A DNA stretch of 57,240 bases from the NCBI GenBank assembly GCA_946409545.1, contig CAMJWT010000012.1, positions 1-57,240 of the forward strand, in the 5' to 3' direction. Position numbers and translations under genes: made by a program. This document shows, piece by piece, positions 34,714-43,591 of this stretch. The notes beneath the pieces are model-generated. The model was not told where the DNA came from. It saw only the letters and a program-made list of their open reading frames with translations, and did not search any database. Positions within the stretch are counted from its first letter, which is position 1; each line of letters opens with the position of its first letter. The stretch comes from RUG12783 sp946409545 (GTDB lineage Bacteria; Bacillota_I; Bacilli_A; RF39; UBA660).

Positions 34714-35979
34714 ATGAACGAAATAAAGTGTCCAAAGTGTGGTACCGTTTTTCAAATAAATGAAGAAGATTATGAATCAATAAGTAAACAAATAAGAGAT
34801 ATAGAGTTTAATAAAGAATTAGATCTTCATAAAAAGCAATATGAACAAGATAAAGAAAATGCAATTAAACTATTAAAAGCAAGTAATGAAAAAGAATTAA
34901 GTGAAAAATTAAATGATAAAGATAAAGAGATTAATAATTTAGAAAATGAAATAAAAAATCTATCTAGCAAACTAGAAAAAGATTATTTAGAAAAATTAAA
35001 TAAAAAAGAATTAGAAATTAAAGAATTAAATAATAAGATAGAAGTTTCAGAATCTAAAAAAGAACTTGAAATAACAAAAGTAGTTAGTGAAAAAGATAAA
35101 GAAATAAATAATCTTAATAATTTATTAGATAGTAATAACAAAGAATATAAATTAAAAGAAAATAGTTTAAAAGAACAATATGAAAATAAACTTAAAGATA
35201 AAGATGAACAAATAGCATATTATAAAGATTTTAAAGCTCGTCAATCTACAAAAATGATAGGTGAGTCTCTTGAAGTTCATTGTAATAATGAATTTAATAG
35301 ATTACGTCCACTGTTCCCAAACGCTTATTTTGATAAAGATAATGAAGTTAAAGAAGGTTCTAAAGGTGATTTTATCTTCCGTGATTTTGATGATGATAAT
35401 AATGAAATTGTATCAATTATGTTTGAGATGAAAAATGAAAATGATACAACCAGTACGAAACATAAAAATGAAGATTTCTTAAAAGAACTTGATAAAGATC
35501 GTAAGTTAAAGAATTGTGAATATGCTGTTTTAGTATCTTTACTTGAAATGGACAATGATTTATATAATGATGGTATTGTAGATGTATCTCATCTATATCC
35601 AAAGATGTATGTTATACGTCCACAATTCTTTATTCCTATTATTACTTTAATTAGAAATATATCTAGTAAAGCTCTTGAATATAAAAAAGAATTAAATATT
35701 ATTCGCAATCAGAATATTGATATTACTAATTTCGAAAATGATTTAAATTCTTTTAAAGATACTTTTGGTCGTAATTGGCGACTTGCTAATGAAAAGTTTG
35801 GTAAAGCAATAGAAGAGATTGATAAAACAATTGAACATTTACAAAAAGTTAAAGAGAATTTATTACGTACTGATGATAATTTAAGAATTGCTAATAACAA
35901 ATTAGATAATCTTACAGTACAGAAATTAACAAGAAATAATGAAACAATGAAAAAGAAGTTTGATGAATTAAAAGATTAA
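34714..35979 (+). CDS. DUF2130 protein with N-terminal zinc finger and coiled coil
   Basis: 421 residues. 'IKCPKCGTVFQI' (about 3-14) is a half zinc ribbon. Residues 20-180 are a long coiled coil rich in Lys, Glu, Asn. The C-terminal part from 'KARQSTKMIGESLEVHCNNEF' to about 330 is the DUF2130 domain, which has a restriction-endonuclease-like fold: 'KEGSKGDFIFRDFD', 'SIMFEMKNEND' and 'LDKDRKLKNCEYAVLVSLLE' are consistent with a D-ExK core. The function of the family is not established; a nuclease role is possible. It is a single gene, ending at a bidirectional terminator shared with rpmB. Confidence 0.85.
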   Translation: MNEIKCPKCGTVFQINEEDYESISKQIRDIEFNKELDLHKKQYEQDKENAIKLLKASNEKELSEKLNDKDKEINNLENEIKNLSSKLEKDYLEKLNKKELEIKELNNKIEVSESKKELEITKVVSEKDKEINNLNNLLDSNNKEYKLKENSLKEQYENKLKDKDEQIAYYKDFKARQSTKMIGESLEVHCNNEFNRLRPLFPNAYFDKDNEVKEGSKGDFIFRDFDDDNNEIVSIMFEMKNENDTTSTKHKNEDFLKELDKDRKLKNCEYAVLVSLLEMDNDLYNDGIVDVSHLYPKMYVIRPQFFIPIITLIRNISSKALEYKKELNIIRNQNIDITNFENDLNSFKDTFGRNWRLANEKFGKAIEEIDKTIEHLQKVKENLLRTDDNLRIANNKLDNLTVQKLTRNNETMKKKFDELKD

Positions 35980-35983
35980 AAGA

Positions 35984-36026
35984 AAAAGATATGAACTATT
36001 CAGCGATAGATTTCATATCTTTTTTA
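35984..36026. terminator. Bidirectional terminator between DUF2130 gene and rpmB
   Basis: AAAAGATATGA pairs with TCATATCTTTT; A-run on one side and T-run on the other. The stem overlaps the last codons of rpmB. Confidence 0.8.
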
Positions 36027-36181
36027 TATCTTTTAGCTTCTCTTGCAGTAACTTTAACTTTTGTACCATCAGTTAGTGTTACATTTTGTAAGTTTAATTT
36101 TTGTACATGTCTTGTAGCATTAAGAGCATGACTTCTACGATTACCAAACATAGGTTTCTTACCTGTTGCTTTGCTTGCCAT
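35996..36181 (-). CDS. rpmB: 50S ribosomal protein L28
   Basis: 61 residues beginning 'MASKATGKKPMFGNRRSHA' and containing 'RHVQKLNLQNVTL', diagnostic of L28. The start at 36181 is set by the strong AAAGGAGGG just upstream on the minus strand; an upstream start would add nine unrelated residues. One of only three minus-strand genes in the window. It lies divergent from rsmE. Confidence 0.97.
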   Translation of the reverse strand: MASKATGKKPMFGNRRSHALNATRHVQKLNLQNVTLTDGTKVKVTAREAKRYKKDMKSIAE

Positions 36182-36217
36182 TCTAAATCCCTCCTTTTTG
36201 GGCGTCATTCGTTATTA

Positions 36218-36246
36218 ACTTTATCATAATATCCTTTATAAGTCAA
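36218..36246 (-). promoter_or_regulatory. Promoter of rpmB
   Basis: On the minus strand TTGACT (36246-36241) and TAAAGT (36223-36218), spacer 17; an alternative TATGAT lies at 36228-36223. Confidence 0.55.
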
Positions 36247-36278
36247 ACAAAATGGTGGTAAAAGTAGTAAAAAAGTCA

Positions 36279-36284
36279 TATAAT
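36279..36284 (+). promoter_or_regulatory. -10 box of rsmE
   Basis: TATAAT 16 bases before the rsmE ATG; no clear -35. Confidence 0.5.
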
Positions 36285-36299
36285 TAACTTGGTGATATT

Positions 36300-37010
36300 A
36301 TGCAAAGGTATTTTTGTCGTGAACTAAATAATAATATATTTACTTTATCAAATGATGATAGTTATCATATTACAAAAGTAATGAGAATGAATTTAGGCGA
36401 TTTAGTAGAAGTTGTTTATAATAAAGAAACATATATATCAAAAATAGTATCATTTAATCCTGTTGTTTGTGAAATAGATAAAAAACTTGATGAAAATAAT
36501 GAATTTAATAAAAAAATATATATTTGTCAAAGTTTAGTTAATGAACAGAAAATGGATTATATTCTTCAAAAAGGAACAGAACTAGGGGCTTTCTCTTTTA
36601 TACCTTATCTAGCTACTAATAGTGTTATAAAAGATAATGGTAAAAGTGATAAAAAAATAAATAGATGGCAAAAAATAGTTAAAGAAGCAAGTGAACAATC
36701 AAAAAGAAATATTATTCCTGAAGTTTTAGAATTTCATAATATTAATGATTTAATAAATTTTGAATGTGATTTAAAAATAGTTTGTTCCGTGAATGAAAAA
36801 GTAAATAATATGAAAAATATCATACAGAAGTATCCTAAATGTGGTACAATTATGGTAGTGATAGGACCAGAAGGTGGTTTTACCGAAAAAGAAGAAGAAA
36901 TCTTTAAAAATAATGGATTTATTCTTGTATCTTTAGGAAATCGTGTATTAAGAACGGAAACTGCATCACTGATGGTACTAAGTATGTTTAATTATGAATG
37001 GATGGTGTAA
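36300..37010 (+). CDS. rsmE: 16S rRNA m3U1498 methyltransferase RsmE
   Basis: SPOUT methyltransferase of 236 residues. 'MQRYFCRELNNN' and 'HITKVMRMNLGD' form the PUA-like N-terminal domain; 'QKGTELGAFSFIPY' and the knotted SAM site 'VVIGPEGGFTEKEEEIF' and 'LGNRVLRTETASL' are diagnostic. ATG 36300 follows TTGGTGAT. It is followed by two small membrane-protein genes and mtaB; rsmE-mtaB (yqeU-yqeV) neighbours are conserved in Bacilli, here separated by those two genes. Confidence 0.96.
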   Translation: MQRYFCRELNNNIFTLSNDDSYHITKVMRMNLGDLVEVVYNKETYISKIVSFNPVVCEIDKKLDENNEFNKKIYICQSLVNEQKMDYILQKGTELGAFSFIPYLATNSVIKDNGKSDKKINRWQKIVKEASEQSKRNIIPEVLEFHNINDLINFECDLKIVCSVNEKVNNMKNIIQKYPKCGTIMVVIGPEGGFTEKEEEIFKNNGFILVSLGNRVLRTETASLMVLSMFNYEWMV

Positions 37011-37012
37011 TT

Positions 37013-37753
37013 ATGTTTACAACTAGTGAAATAATATTATTAATTCTTGTTGTTAGTGTTATTTTAATTATTTTTGTTGTTTTAACAGTTATTGATATAA
37101 AAGATTATTTAAGAAGTAAAAATAAAGTTACTGTTGTAACAAAAAATGTTGATAAAGAAACAATTAAAGATGATGATATCTTATATATTGATAGTGAGCC
37201 TGAATACGAAGTTAATACAAAGAATGTAGAAGTAATAGAAGCTCCTAAAGAAGTAAAACCTATCTTAGAAGAAAGTGAAATCATTTTTGAAGAAGAAAAA
37301 GATTTAGATCCTTTCATTGAAGAAGAAGAGGTTATTGTTCCTACTAAAGATGAAATTATCTATAAAGAAGCAATGACAAGAGAAGAAGCAAGAGAAGAAC
37401 TTCAAAAAGTAGAAGAAAGACTTCAAGAAGAAAAAGATATATCTTTACAAGATACAATTACTAACTTTGAAATGGAACAAGAAGAAAATGCTATTATTAG
37501 TTTAGATGAGTTAATGAAAGTTAGTGATAAATTATATGAAAGCAATGAACCTGTTCAATATGATGATGGAGATGAACCTATAACGATTCAAGAAGTAATT
37601 CAAAAATATAATGATGTACAAAATAAAAAAGAAGATGTATCTGTTGTTAAAGCATATGACACTGTACGTGATACAACAAGTGATTTATTTGTTGAAGAAG
37701 AAGAGGACTTCTTAACTGATTTAGAAATAGCTCATAATAATTTACATCGATAA
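37013..37753 (+). CDS. Membrane-anchored acidic protein, unknown
   Basis: 246 residues: one N-terminal membrane helix (about 5-28) and a long cytoplasmic or exposed part very rich in Glu and Asp, with a helical stretch about 120-150 ('AMTREEAREELQKVEERLQ') that could be a coiled coil. No family recognised. The layout is reminiscent of division-associated single-pass proteins, but there is no specific motif. ATG 37013 follows GGATGGTG and lies two bases after rsmE, so co-transcription is likely. Confidence 0.65.
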   Translation: MFTTSEIILLILVVSVILIIFVVLTVIDIKDYLRSKNKVTVVTKNVDKETIKDDDILYIDSEPEYEVNTKNVEVIEAPKEVKPILEESEIIFEEEKDLDPFIEEEEVIVPTKDEIIYKEAMTREEAREELQKVEERLQEEKDISLQDTITNFEMEQEENAIISLDELMKVSDKLYESNEPVQYDDGDEPITIQEVIQKYNDVQNKKEDVSVVKAYDTVRDTTSDLFVEEEEDFLTDLEIAHNNLHR

Positions 37754-37759
37754 AAATTA

Positions 37760-37768
37760 TGTTATAAT
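37760..37768 (+). promoter_or_regulatory. Extended -10 promoter
   Basis: TGT-TATAAT, 22 bases before the ATG at 37791; no clear -35. Confidence 0.55.
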
Positions 37769-37790
37769 ATGAATAAAAAAGGAGATTGTT

Positions 37791-38060
37791 ATGATTTTAG
37801 ATGCATGTAAAACCGTTGGAAATTTAATCGATTTTATAGATGGAACAATATCAACACCATTAAAAATATTAGCTGTAGTATTATTTTTGGTGTTTACTAG
37901 TTTGGAATATGCTAAAGTTGTTTTTTCAGCAGATGGTTCTTTTAAGAAAGCAAATCAAAATAGTTTAAAAAGATTTATAGGATTATTATTACTATTCTTT
38001 ACTCCTAATATTATTAATATGGTTTTAGGATGGATAGATATAGCAACATGTAGAATATAA
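37791..38060 (+). CDS. Small two-helix membrane protein
   Basis: 89 residues with two hydrophobic helices (about 24-44 and 63-82), linked by a basic segment ('KKANQNSLKRF'). The N-terminal 'MILDACKTVGNLIDF' and C-terminal 'IATCR' each hold one Cys. No family recognised; the shape resembles small pilin-like or holin-like proteins but nothing specific supports that. It has its own AAAAGGAGA site, promoter and terminator. Confidence 0.65.
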   Translation: MILDACKTVGNLIDFIDGTISTPLKILAVVLFLVFTSLEYAKVVFSADGSFKKANQNSLKRFIGLLLLFFTPNIINMVLGWIDIATCRI

Positions 38061-38088
38061 AAGAATTAATTATTTAATTCTTTTTTTT
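38059..38088 (+). terminator. Terminator after 37791 gene
   Basis: AAAAGAATTAA pairs with TTTAATTCTTTT, then Ts. Confidence 0.8.
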
Positions 38089-38097
38089 GGAGGTTTT

Positions 38098-39372
38098 ATG
38101 AAGATTAGAGGAATAGCATTAGGTTGTAAAGTTAATACTTATGAAAATGAATATATTTTAAGTACTTTTTTAGATCATGGCTATGAAATAGTTAATGACA
38201 AAGCTGATGTTTATGTTATTAATACTTGTAGTGTAACGAATAATAGTGATGCGAAATCAAGAAAAGTAATTAATCGAATTGCTAGAGAAAATCCAGATAG
38301 TATTATTGTTGTAATGGGATGCTTTATCGAAGCTAATAAAGATTATGATAATCCTGATATCGATATTATTATTGGAAATAAAGATAAAAATCGTGTATAT
38401 GAATTAGTAGAAGATTATATAAAGAATAAAGGAAAAAAGAAATTATTGTATGATGACTTTGATAAAAAGTTTGAAGATATGTTTATTAAAAATATGTCTA
38501 GTAGAACAAGAGCTTTTGTTAAAATTCAAGATGGATGTGAAAACTTTTGTAGTTACTGTATAATCCCTTTTACAAGAGGTAAATGTCGAAGTAAAGATAA
38601 AGATACTGTTCTTGATGAAATCAAATGTTTAACAAATAATGGTTATCAAGAAGTAGTATTAACAGGAATTCATACAGGGCATTATGGTGAAGATAGTGGT
38701 GTTACTTTTCCAAGTTTATTAGAAGAGATAATTAAAATTAAAAAGTTAAAAAGACTTCGTATATCATCTATTGAAATAACAGAACTAAATGACGATTTTA
38801 TTAAAGTATTCAAAAATAGTGATATTATAGTTCCTCATTTACATATTCCTCTTCAAGCAGGTAGTGATCCTATTTTAAAATCAATGAATCGTAAATATGA
38901 TTTAGATTATTATCGTAATAAAATTAAAGAACTTCGAAGTGTTAAACCTGATTTATCTATCACAACAGATATTATTGTAGGTTTCCCTGGTGAGACTGAT
39001 GAATTATTTAATGAAACGCTATCTTTCGCAAGAGAAATAGGCTTTAGCAAAATTCATGTATTCCCTTATTCAAGACGTCATGGTACAAAAGCGGATTTAA
39101 TGCCTAACCAAATTGATGAAAGAATAAAAAAAGAAAGAGTTTCGAAATTAATTGAATTAAGTAATGAACTAGAACATAATTATTTAGATAAATTTATTAA
39201 CAAAAATGTGGAAATTTTAGTAGAAACGATTAAAGATGGTGTATCAACAGGTCACACTGGTAATTATTTAGAAGTAAAAGTTAACAAAGAACTTGAGCAT
39301 AATAAGATGTATAATGTTATAATAAAGAAAAGAGAAGAGAACTATTTAATAGGAGAAGTATATGAAAATTAA
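38098..39372 (+). CDS. mtaB: tRNA t6A37 methylthiotransferase MtaB
   Basis: Radical-SAM enzyme turning t6A into ms2t6A at position 37. 'GIALGCKVNTYENEY', 'VINTCSVTNNSD' and 'VVMGCFIEAN' hold the first cluster cysteines; CxxxCxxC is 'GCENFCSYCIIPFTRG' (about 146-161); the C-terminal TRAM domain is present. 424 residues. 'GCKVNTYE' separates MtaB from MiaB ('GCQMNEHDSE'). ATG 38098 follows TTGGAGG. It overlaps the deaminase gene by 11 bases. Confidence 0.95.
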   Translation: MKIRGIALGCKVNTYENEYILSTFLDHGYEIVNDKADVYVINTCSVTNNSDAKSRKVINRIARENPDSIIVVMGCFIEANKDYDNPDIDIIIGNKDKNRVYELVEDYIKNKGKKKLLYDDFDKKFEDMFIKNMSSRTRAFVKIQDGCENFCSYCIIPFTRGKCRSKDKDTVLDEIKCLTNNGYQEVVLTGIHTGHYGEDSGVTFPSLLEEIIKIKKLKRLRISSIEITELNDDFIKVFKNSDIIVPHLHIPLQAGSDPILKSMNRKYDLDYYRNKIKELRSVKPDLSITTDIIVGFPGETDELFNETLSFAREIGFSKIHVFPYSRRHGTKADLMPNQIDERIKKERVSKLIELSNELEHNYLDKFINKNVEILVETIKDGVSTGHTGNYLEVKVNKELEHNKMYNVIIKKREENYLIGEVYEN

Positions 39373-39889
39373 TAAACAAAGAAAAGATCATTTAAGTTGG
39401 GATGAATATTTTATGGCCATTGCTCAATTATCAAGTATGAGAAGTAAAGATCCAAGTACTCAAGTTGGAGCTTGTATCGTATCAGGTGATAATAGAATTT
39501 TATCAATTGGTTATAATGGAGCTCCTAATGGTTTTCCAGATGATACTTTCCCTTGGGAAAGAGAAGGAGACTTTTTAAATACTAAATATGCATATGTATG
39601 TCATGCAGAAATGAACGCTATACTTAATTATCGTGGAACGAGAAAAGAACTAGAAGGCGCCAAAATATATGTTGATTTATTCCCTTGTAATGAATGTGCA
39701 AAATTAATAATTCAAAGTGGTATTAAAGAAGTTATTTTCTTAAGAGATAAATTTAAAAATAAAGAAGGTATCAAGTGTGAAACAGATAGTGTAAAAGCAA
39801 GTAAGTCTATGTTTAAACAATGTGGTGTTAAATGTTCTCACTTAGAAATGGATAAAGAAATTAATATTAAGTTAGAAAATGATAAGTAG
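39362..39889 (+). CDS. comEB: dCMP deaminase (ComEB-type)
   Basis: Zinc deaminase producing dUMP for thymidylate synthesis. 175 residues with 'SMRSKDPSTQVGACIV', 'GYNGAPNGFPDD', the zinc and catalytic motif 'VCHAEMNAIL' (His-Ala-Glu, about 81-85) and 'LFPCNECAKLIIQSG' (two zinc cysteines, about 118-121). The length is that of Firmicutes dCMP deaminases. It starts inside the end of mtaB with AATAGGAGAAG. The competence name is by homology only. Confidence 0.93.
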   Translation: MKINKQRKDHLSWDEYFMAIAQLSSMRSKDPSTQVGACIVSGDNRILSIGYNGAPNGFPDDTFPWEREGDFLNTKYAYVCHAEMNAILNYRGTRKELEGAKIYVDLFPCNECAKLIIQSGIKEVIFLRDKFKNKEGIKCETDSVKASKSMFKQCGVKCSHLEMDKEINIKLENDK

Positions 39890-39905
39890 AAATACTTATC
39901 TTTTT
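39881..39905 (+). terminator. Terminator after comEB
   Basis: GATAAGTA-GAAA-TACTTATC then Ts; overlaps the stop codon. Confidence 0.85.
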
Positions 39906-39961
39906 ATTTACATATTTTAATAATAGTTACTTATTGTTTTATATATTGTATTCACTTGTTA

Positions 39962-39970
39962 TGATATACT
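39962..39970 (+). promoter_or_regulatory. Extended -10 promoter of vWA gene
   Basis: TGA-TATACT, 19 bases before the ATG at 39989. Confidence 0.45.
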
Positions 39971-39988
39971 AAATAGTAGGGAGGGTAT

Positions 39989-42900
39989 ATGAAAAAAAAG
40001 AAATATTTATTTATAGTTTTATTAATAATACCACTTCTAGTTCTATTTATAAGTAGATCTTTTTCGATTACTTATACAGAAGAAATAAAAAGTGTTGAAA
40101 TACAATCAAGTGATTATAACCAACCAGGAAGTTGGCATATCGATAAGTCTGCTGAATGGACGGGTTTTGGTAAGGCACGAGTAACCTTTGAAGTTAATTC
40201 AATAGCAAAAACTGTTGATGGACGATATAAAGATGTTATTTTAGTCATGGATATATCTGGATCAATGAATGGAAGCAAATTAGATAGAGTTAAGCAAGAT
40301 GCTATAGAATTAACTAATTATCTTTTATCAGATAGTCATAATAAAATAGCTTTAATAACATTTGATACAACTTCTCAAATTGTATCAGGTTTTATTAATA
40401 ATAAAACGCAAATGGTAAGTTATATATCAAATTTAAATGATAGAGGGTGTACCAATTATAATGCTGCTTTATTAAATGTTGATATCGTAATGGAAAATTA
40501 TGTCAAAGAAAATAATAAAGATTTAATAGTATTATTTCTTACTGATGGATATCCAAATGAAGATATTCCAAATCAAGTAGCTACATATCAATTTTTAAAA
40601 GATAAATATCCATATATGATTATAAATGGCATTCAATATGAAATTGGTAAAGATATTATTCAAGAAATCATTGATGTATCAGATAATCAATGGGTAGCTG
40701 ATCAAGATACATTGCATAATGTTTTATTTGATGCAACGGTATCACCACTAACATATGATAATTTTGTAATAACGGATTACATAAATGATGAATATTTTTA
40801 TGCAAATAATGTTTCTGATATCAAAGTTGATAGAGGAGAAGTATCGTTAACGGAAGAAAATGGAATTCAAAAAGTAATTTGGAATTTGGAATATTCATAT
40901 AAAACTGGGGATAGTATAAAAATGACTATTGACTTAGAGTTAAAAGAAGAATATAAAAATACCAAAGGATATTATCCAACTAATAAGAGTGAAACAATTG
41001 TTTCTAAGTTACCAAATGAATTAGAAAAAACAGTAAATAGTACATTAACGCCAGTACTAAAAAATGTATATAATGTAATATATGATACAAATAAACCAAA
41101 TGATTGTGCATTACCTAACTATGATCCTGAAGAACATTACGCATATCAAAATGTAACAAAGAAAACAGAAAATTTATCTTGTCCAAGATACTTATTTAAG
41201 GGGTGGGTAATAGATGATAATGATAAAGCAGATATGACAATTATTAATGATGATATGTTTGTTATGCCATTTCATGATGTACATATAAGAGGAACGTGGA
41301 CAAAACAAGATTTAGCAAAATCAATGGATGGAGAAGTTCATGTGAAAACAACTTTGTATAAAGTACTAGAAAATGAGGCAACAGTAGGAACTTATGCTAA
41401 GAAATATACGGGAGCCCATCAAGACTCAATGGATAATAGTGGAACAAGTGATATTTATTACTTTTATGCAAACGATTCTACTAATTCAGAAACAATAGTA
41501 AAAGAAAAAAACAATGTAATCTTTGCAAATCAATGTTGGCAAATGTATCGAACAACAGATACGGGTGGAGTAAAGATGATATACAATGGTGAAGCAGTAG
41601 ATGGAAAATGTTTATCAACTAGAGGAAATCATGTAGGATATGCATCAAGAACAACACAAAGTATGAGTACAACATATTATTATGGAACAAGTTACACATA
41701 TGATAGTACAAACAGTAACTTTACGTTATCTGGTGATATAACAACAGGTGAAATAAAAACAGGAGAGTATACATGTAAGGCAACATCCGCGGATGGAACA
41801 TGTACAACATTATATTATGTAGATACACTTTCTAGTGGAACAACTTATTATGTGTTACCATTAAATACTAACTCAAATTATTCACAATTTGGGACATTAC
41901 AATTTAATGCTAATTACGATACACCATCTTATGTAGGATATATGTATAATACAGTTTATCCAAATCAAAGTAAGAGTATGACAACAAGCGAGACAATGCT
42001 AAGTAGTTCCTCATTAAGTAATACATATTGGTATGCTGCTGCAGTTACTTGGGGAAGTCCAACAGCAAGTAAGTATAATTTAGATAATCCATATAAAACT
42101 GGTACAACATATGGTAATCAAAATTTAGTAGGTAAATATACATTTAGAAGTAGTAAACAGGCATATACGAGTTCAGCTGTTTATTATATAGCAGCAGTAT
42201 ATGATTCAAATATGTATTATATTCAATTAACGGATACTGGAAATCACACACTGGCTGATTTTAATTACACATATACATATGGTGAATCTTACACTGATAA
42301 CGGAGATGGAACATATACAATAAATAACCCAACAACAATAAGTAGGAGTGATTGGTATACAGAGTATTCAAATGTAGGATCAGATAAATATGTATGTAAA
42401 AATGCAGTAAATAATACTTGTAGTGAACTATGGTATACAACTTCAACAAGTAAAACTAGTATGACTTATATGGAAGTATCAATATCAAATGTATATAAAT
42501 ATGCAAAAGAATTTGAATATAAATTAGATCCAGAAGATAACACTTATAAATACTTTTTAGATGATGATACAACAGTAAGTTTTTGGAATATAAATGATAG
42601 TACAAATAAAACAAGTTTAAATAATGCACATTATACTTGTTGGAATAATACAGGAGAATGTACAACAATATCTTATATATATTTTGTAGATGGTATAACA
42701 CCATATTATATAAATATAATTGACGGAAAGAGTATAGAAGATGCTGTAAATGAAATGCTATATAATGATAACGTAAATAATATAAATTCTACAATAAAAA
42801 CAGGAGTAGATGCATGGTATAAAAAATATATATTAAATGACTATGATCAATATGTAGAAGATACAATCTATTGTAATGACAGAAGTCATAGTAGTACAGA

Positions 42901-43342
42901 TGGTTGGAATCCCAATGGTGGAAGTGTTTCAACATATATGCATTTTAAAGAACATAATATAACAAGCGACTTAAGTTGTACAAATGATACAGATAAGTTT
43001 AGTACACAGAATAATAAAGCAAAATTAACTTATAAAGTAGGACTTGCAACAAGCCCAGAGATGAAATTATTGGGTAGAAGCACTCTTACTTATCTTAGTA
43101 ACCTTAGAAAGACGGGACATCTTTATTGGCTTGCGTCCCCTTTTGATTTCCGCAGGAACTATGCTTTCGTTCGTTACATTACTGTGAGTGGTAACTTGAA
43201 TGGCGAAGACAACAACAGCGTCACCTACCACGTCGAATACGCGCACGGCGTCCGTCCTGTAATTTCCCTCATCCCAGGTATTGAATATTCAGAAGGTAAT
43301 GGAAGTATGGAAACACCGTATATAGTTGATACGAGTGATTAA
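39989..43342 (+). CDS. von Willebrand A surface protein with C-terminal variable-type domain
   Basis: A 1117-residue secreted protein. Signal peptide or anchor about 5-27. A vWA domain (about 75-265) has the MIDAS 'VMDISGSMNGSK', 'ITFDTT' and 'LFLTDGYPNE'. The middle (about 430-1030) is Thr/Ser/Tyr-rich and contains 'NNVIFANQCWQMYRTTDTGG', common in gut Firmicute surface proteins. The C terminus is DUF6273-like: 'GHLYWLASP', 'VRYITVSG', 'HGVRPVISL'. Codons 43130-43275 differ sharply from the rest: GC-rich and C-ending, like a retroelement-copied cassette. No sorting signal or C-terminal helix is present. ATG 39989 follows AGGGAGGG. Role: probably adhesion or ligand binding. Confidence 0.8.
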   Translation: MKKKKYLFIVLLIIPLLVLFISRSFSITYTEEIKSVEIQSSDYNQPGSWHIDKSAEWTGFGKARVTFEVNSIAKTVDGRYKDVILVMDISGSMNGSKLDRVKQDAIELTNYLLSDSHNKIALITFDTTSQIVSGFINNKTQMVSYISNLNDRGCTNYNAALLNVDIVMENYVKENNKDLIVLFLTDGYPNEDIPNQVATYQFLKDKYPYMIINGIQYEIGKDIIQEIIDVSDNQWVADQDTLHNVLFDATVSPLTYDNFVITDYINDEYFYANNVSDIKVDRGEVSLTEENGIQKVIWNLEYSYKTGDSIKMTIDLELKEEYKNTKGYYPTNKSETIVSKLPNELEKTVNSTLTPVLKNVYNVIYDTNKPNDCALPNYDPEEHYAYQNVTKKTENLSCPRYLFKGWVIDDNDKADMTIINDDMFVMPFHDVHIRGTWTKQDLAKSMDGEVHVKTTLYKVLENEATVGTYAKKYTGAHQDSMDNSGTSDIYYFYANDSTNSETIVKEKNNVIFANQCWQMYRTTDTGGVKMIYNGEAVDGKCLSTRGNHVGYASRTTQSMSTTYYYGTSYTYDSTNSNFTLSGDITTGEIKTGEYTCKATSADGTCTTLYYVDTLSSGTTYYVLPLNTNSNYSQFGTLQFNANYDTPSYVGYMYNTVYPNQSKSMTTSETMLSSSSLSNTYWYAAAVTWGSPTASKYNLDNPYKTGTTYGNQNLVGKYTFRSSKQAYTSSAVYYIAAVYDSNMYYIQLTDTGNHTLADFNYTYTYGESYTDNGDGTYTINNPTTISRSDWYTEYSNVGSDKYVCKNAVNNTCSELWYTTSTSKTSMTYMEVSISNVYKYAKEFEYKLDPEDNTYKYFLDDDTTVSFWNINDSTNKTSLNNAHYTCWNNTGECTTISYIYFVDGITPYYINIIDGKSIEDAVNEMLYNDNVNNINSTIKTGVDAWYKKYILNDYDQYVEDTIYCNDRSHSSTDGWNPNGGSVSTYMHFKEHNITSDLSCTNDTDKFSTQNNKAKLTYKVGLATSPEMKLLGRSTLTYLSNLRKTGHLYWLASPFDFRRNYAFVRYITVSGNLNGEDNNSVTYHVEYAHGVRPVISLIPGIEYSEGNGSMETPYIVDTSD
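43130..43275 (+). other. Candidate diversity-generating-retroelement variable region
   Basis: Within the vWA gene. Of 60 bases at 43201-43260, 36 are G or C. Codons 43208-43234 are GAC AAC AAC AGC GTC ACC, then TAC CAC GTC: nine in a row of the form NNC, as expected if AAC codons of a template were randomised at A. A GC-rich constant end (43247-43275) could be the initiation site. No template repeat or reverse transcriptase is in the window. Confidence 0.45.
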
Positions 43343-43346
43343 ATAG

Positions 43347-43374
43347 TTGACAATTCAATAATTGTGACTATAAT
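43347..43374 (+). promoter_or_regulatory. Promoter of thrS T-box leader
   Basis: TTGACA (43347-43352) and TATAAT (43369-43374), spacer 16. Confidence 0.8.
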
Positions 43375-43379
43375 AGAAT

Positions 43380-43578
43380 TATAAATATTTTGATTAGGAC
43401 GAGACTGCTTAGGCGATTTAAAGAGAGTTAGTGGTTGGTGTAAACTAACATTTTATTAAGTAAGCTACTACCTATGAATAGGATATTAATAATATCCCGG
43501 GAAGACCGTTATATGAATTAAGTTATAAAAGGATGGTACCGTCTACAAGACTCCTTCAAGTACCATTCTTTTTTTCTT
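43380..43578 (+). ncRNA. T-box riboswitch of thrS
   Basis: Stem I signature AGAGAGTTAGTGGTTGGTG at 43422-43440; threonine codons ACT and ACC at 43467-43472 are candidates for the specifier on the 3' side of stem I; T-box AAAAGGATGGTACCGTC at 43527-43543. The terminator pairs ATGGTAC (43533-43539) with GTACCAT (43560-43566), followed by Ts. Uncharged tRNA-Thr would bind and favour the antiterminator, switching on thrS. Confidence 0.92.
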
Positions 43579-43591
43579 TATAGGAGGATTT

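Noticed and set aside
37791..38060. VirB2/TrbC-type pilin
   Set aside because: Two helices fit, but there is no signal peptide and no conjugation gene nearby.
42261..42704. Minus-strand frames rich in His, Tyr and Leu inside the vWA gene
   Set aside because: Shadow frames of Thr/Asn/Tyr-rich plus-strand codons, without ribosome sites.
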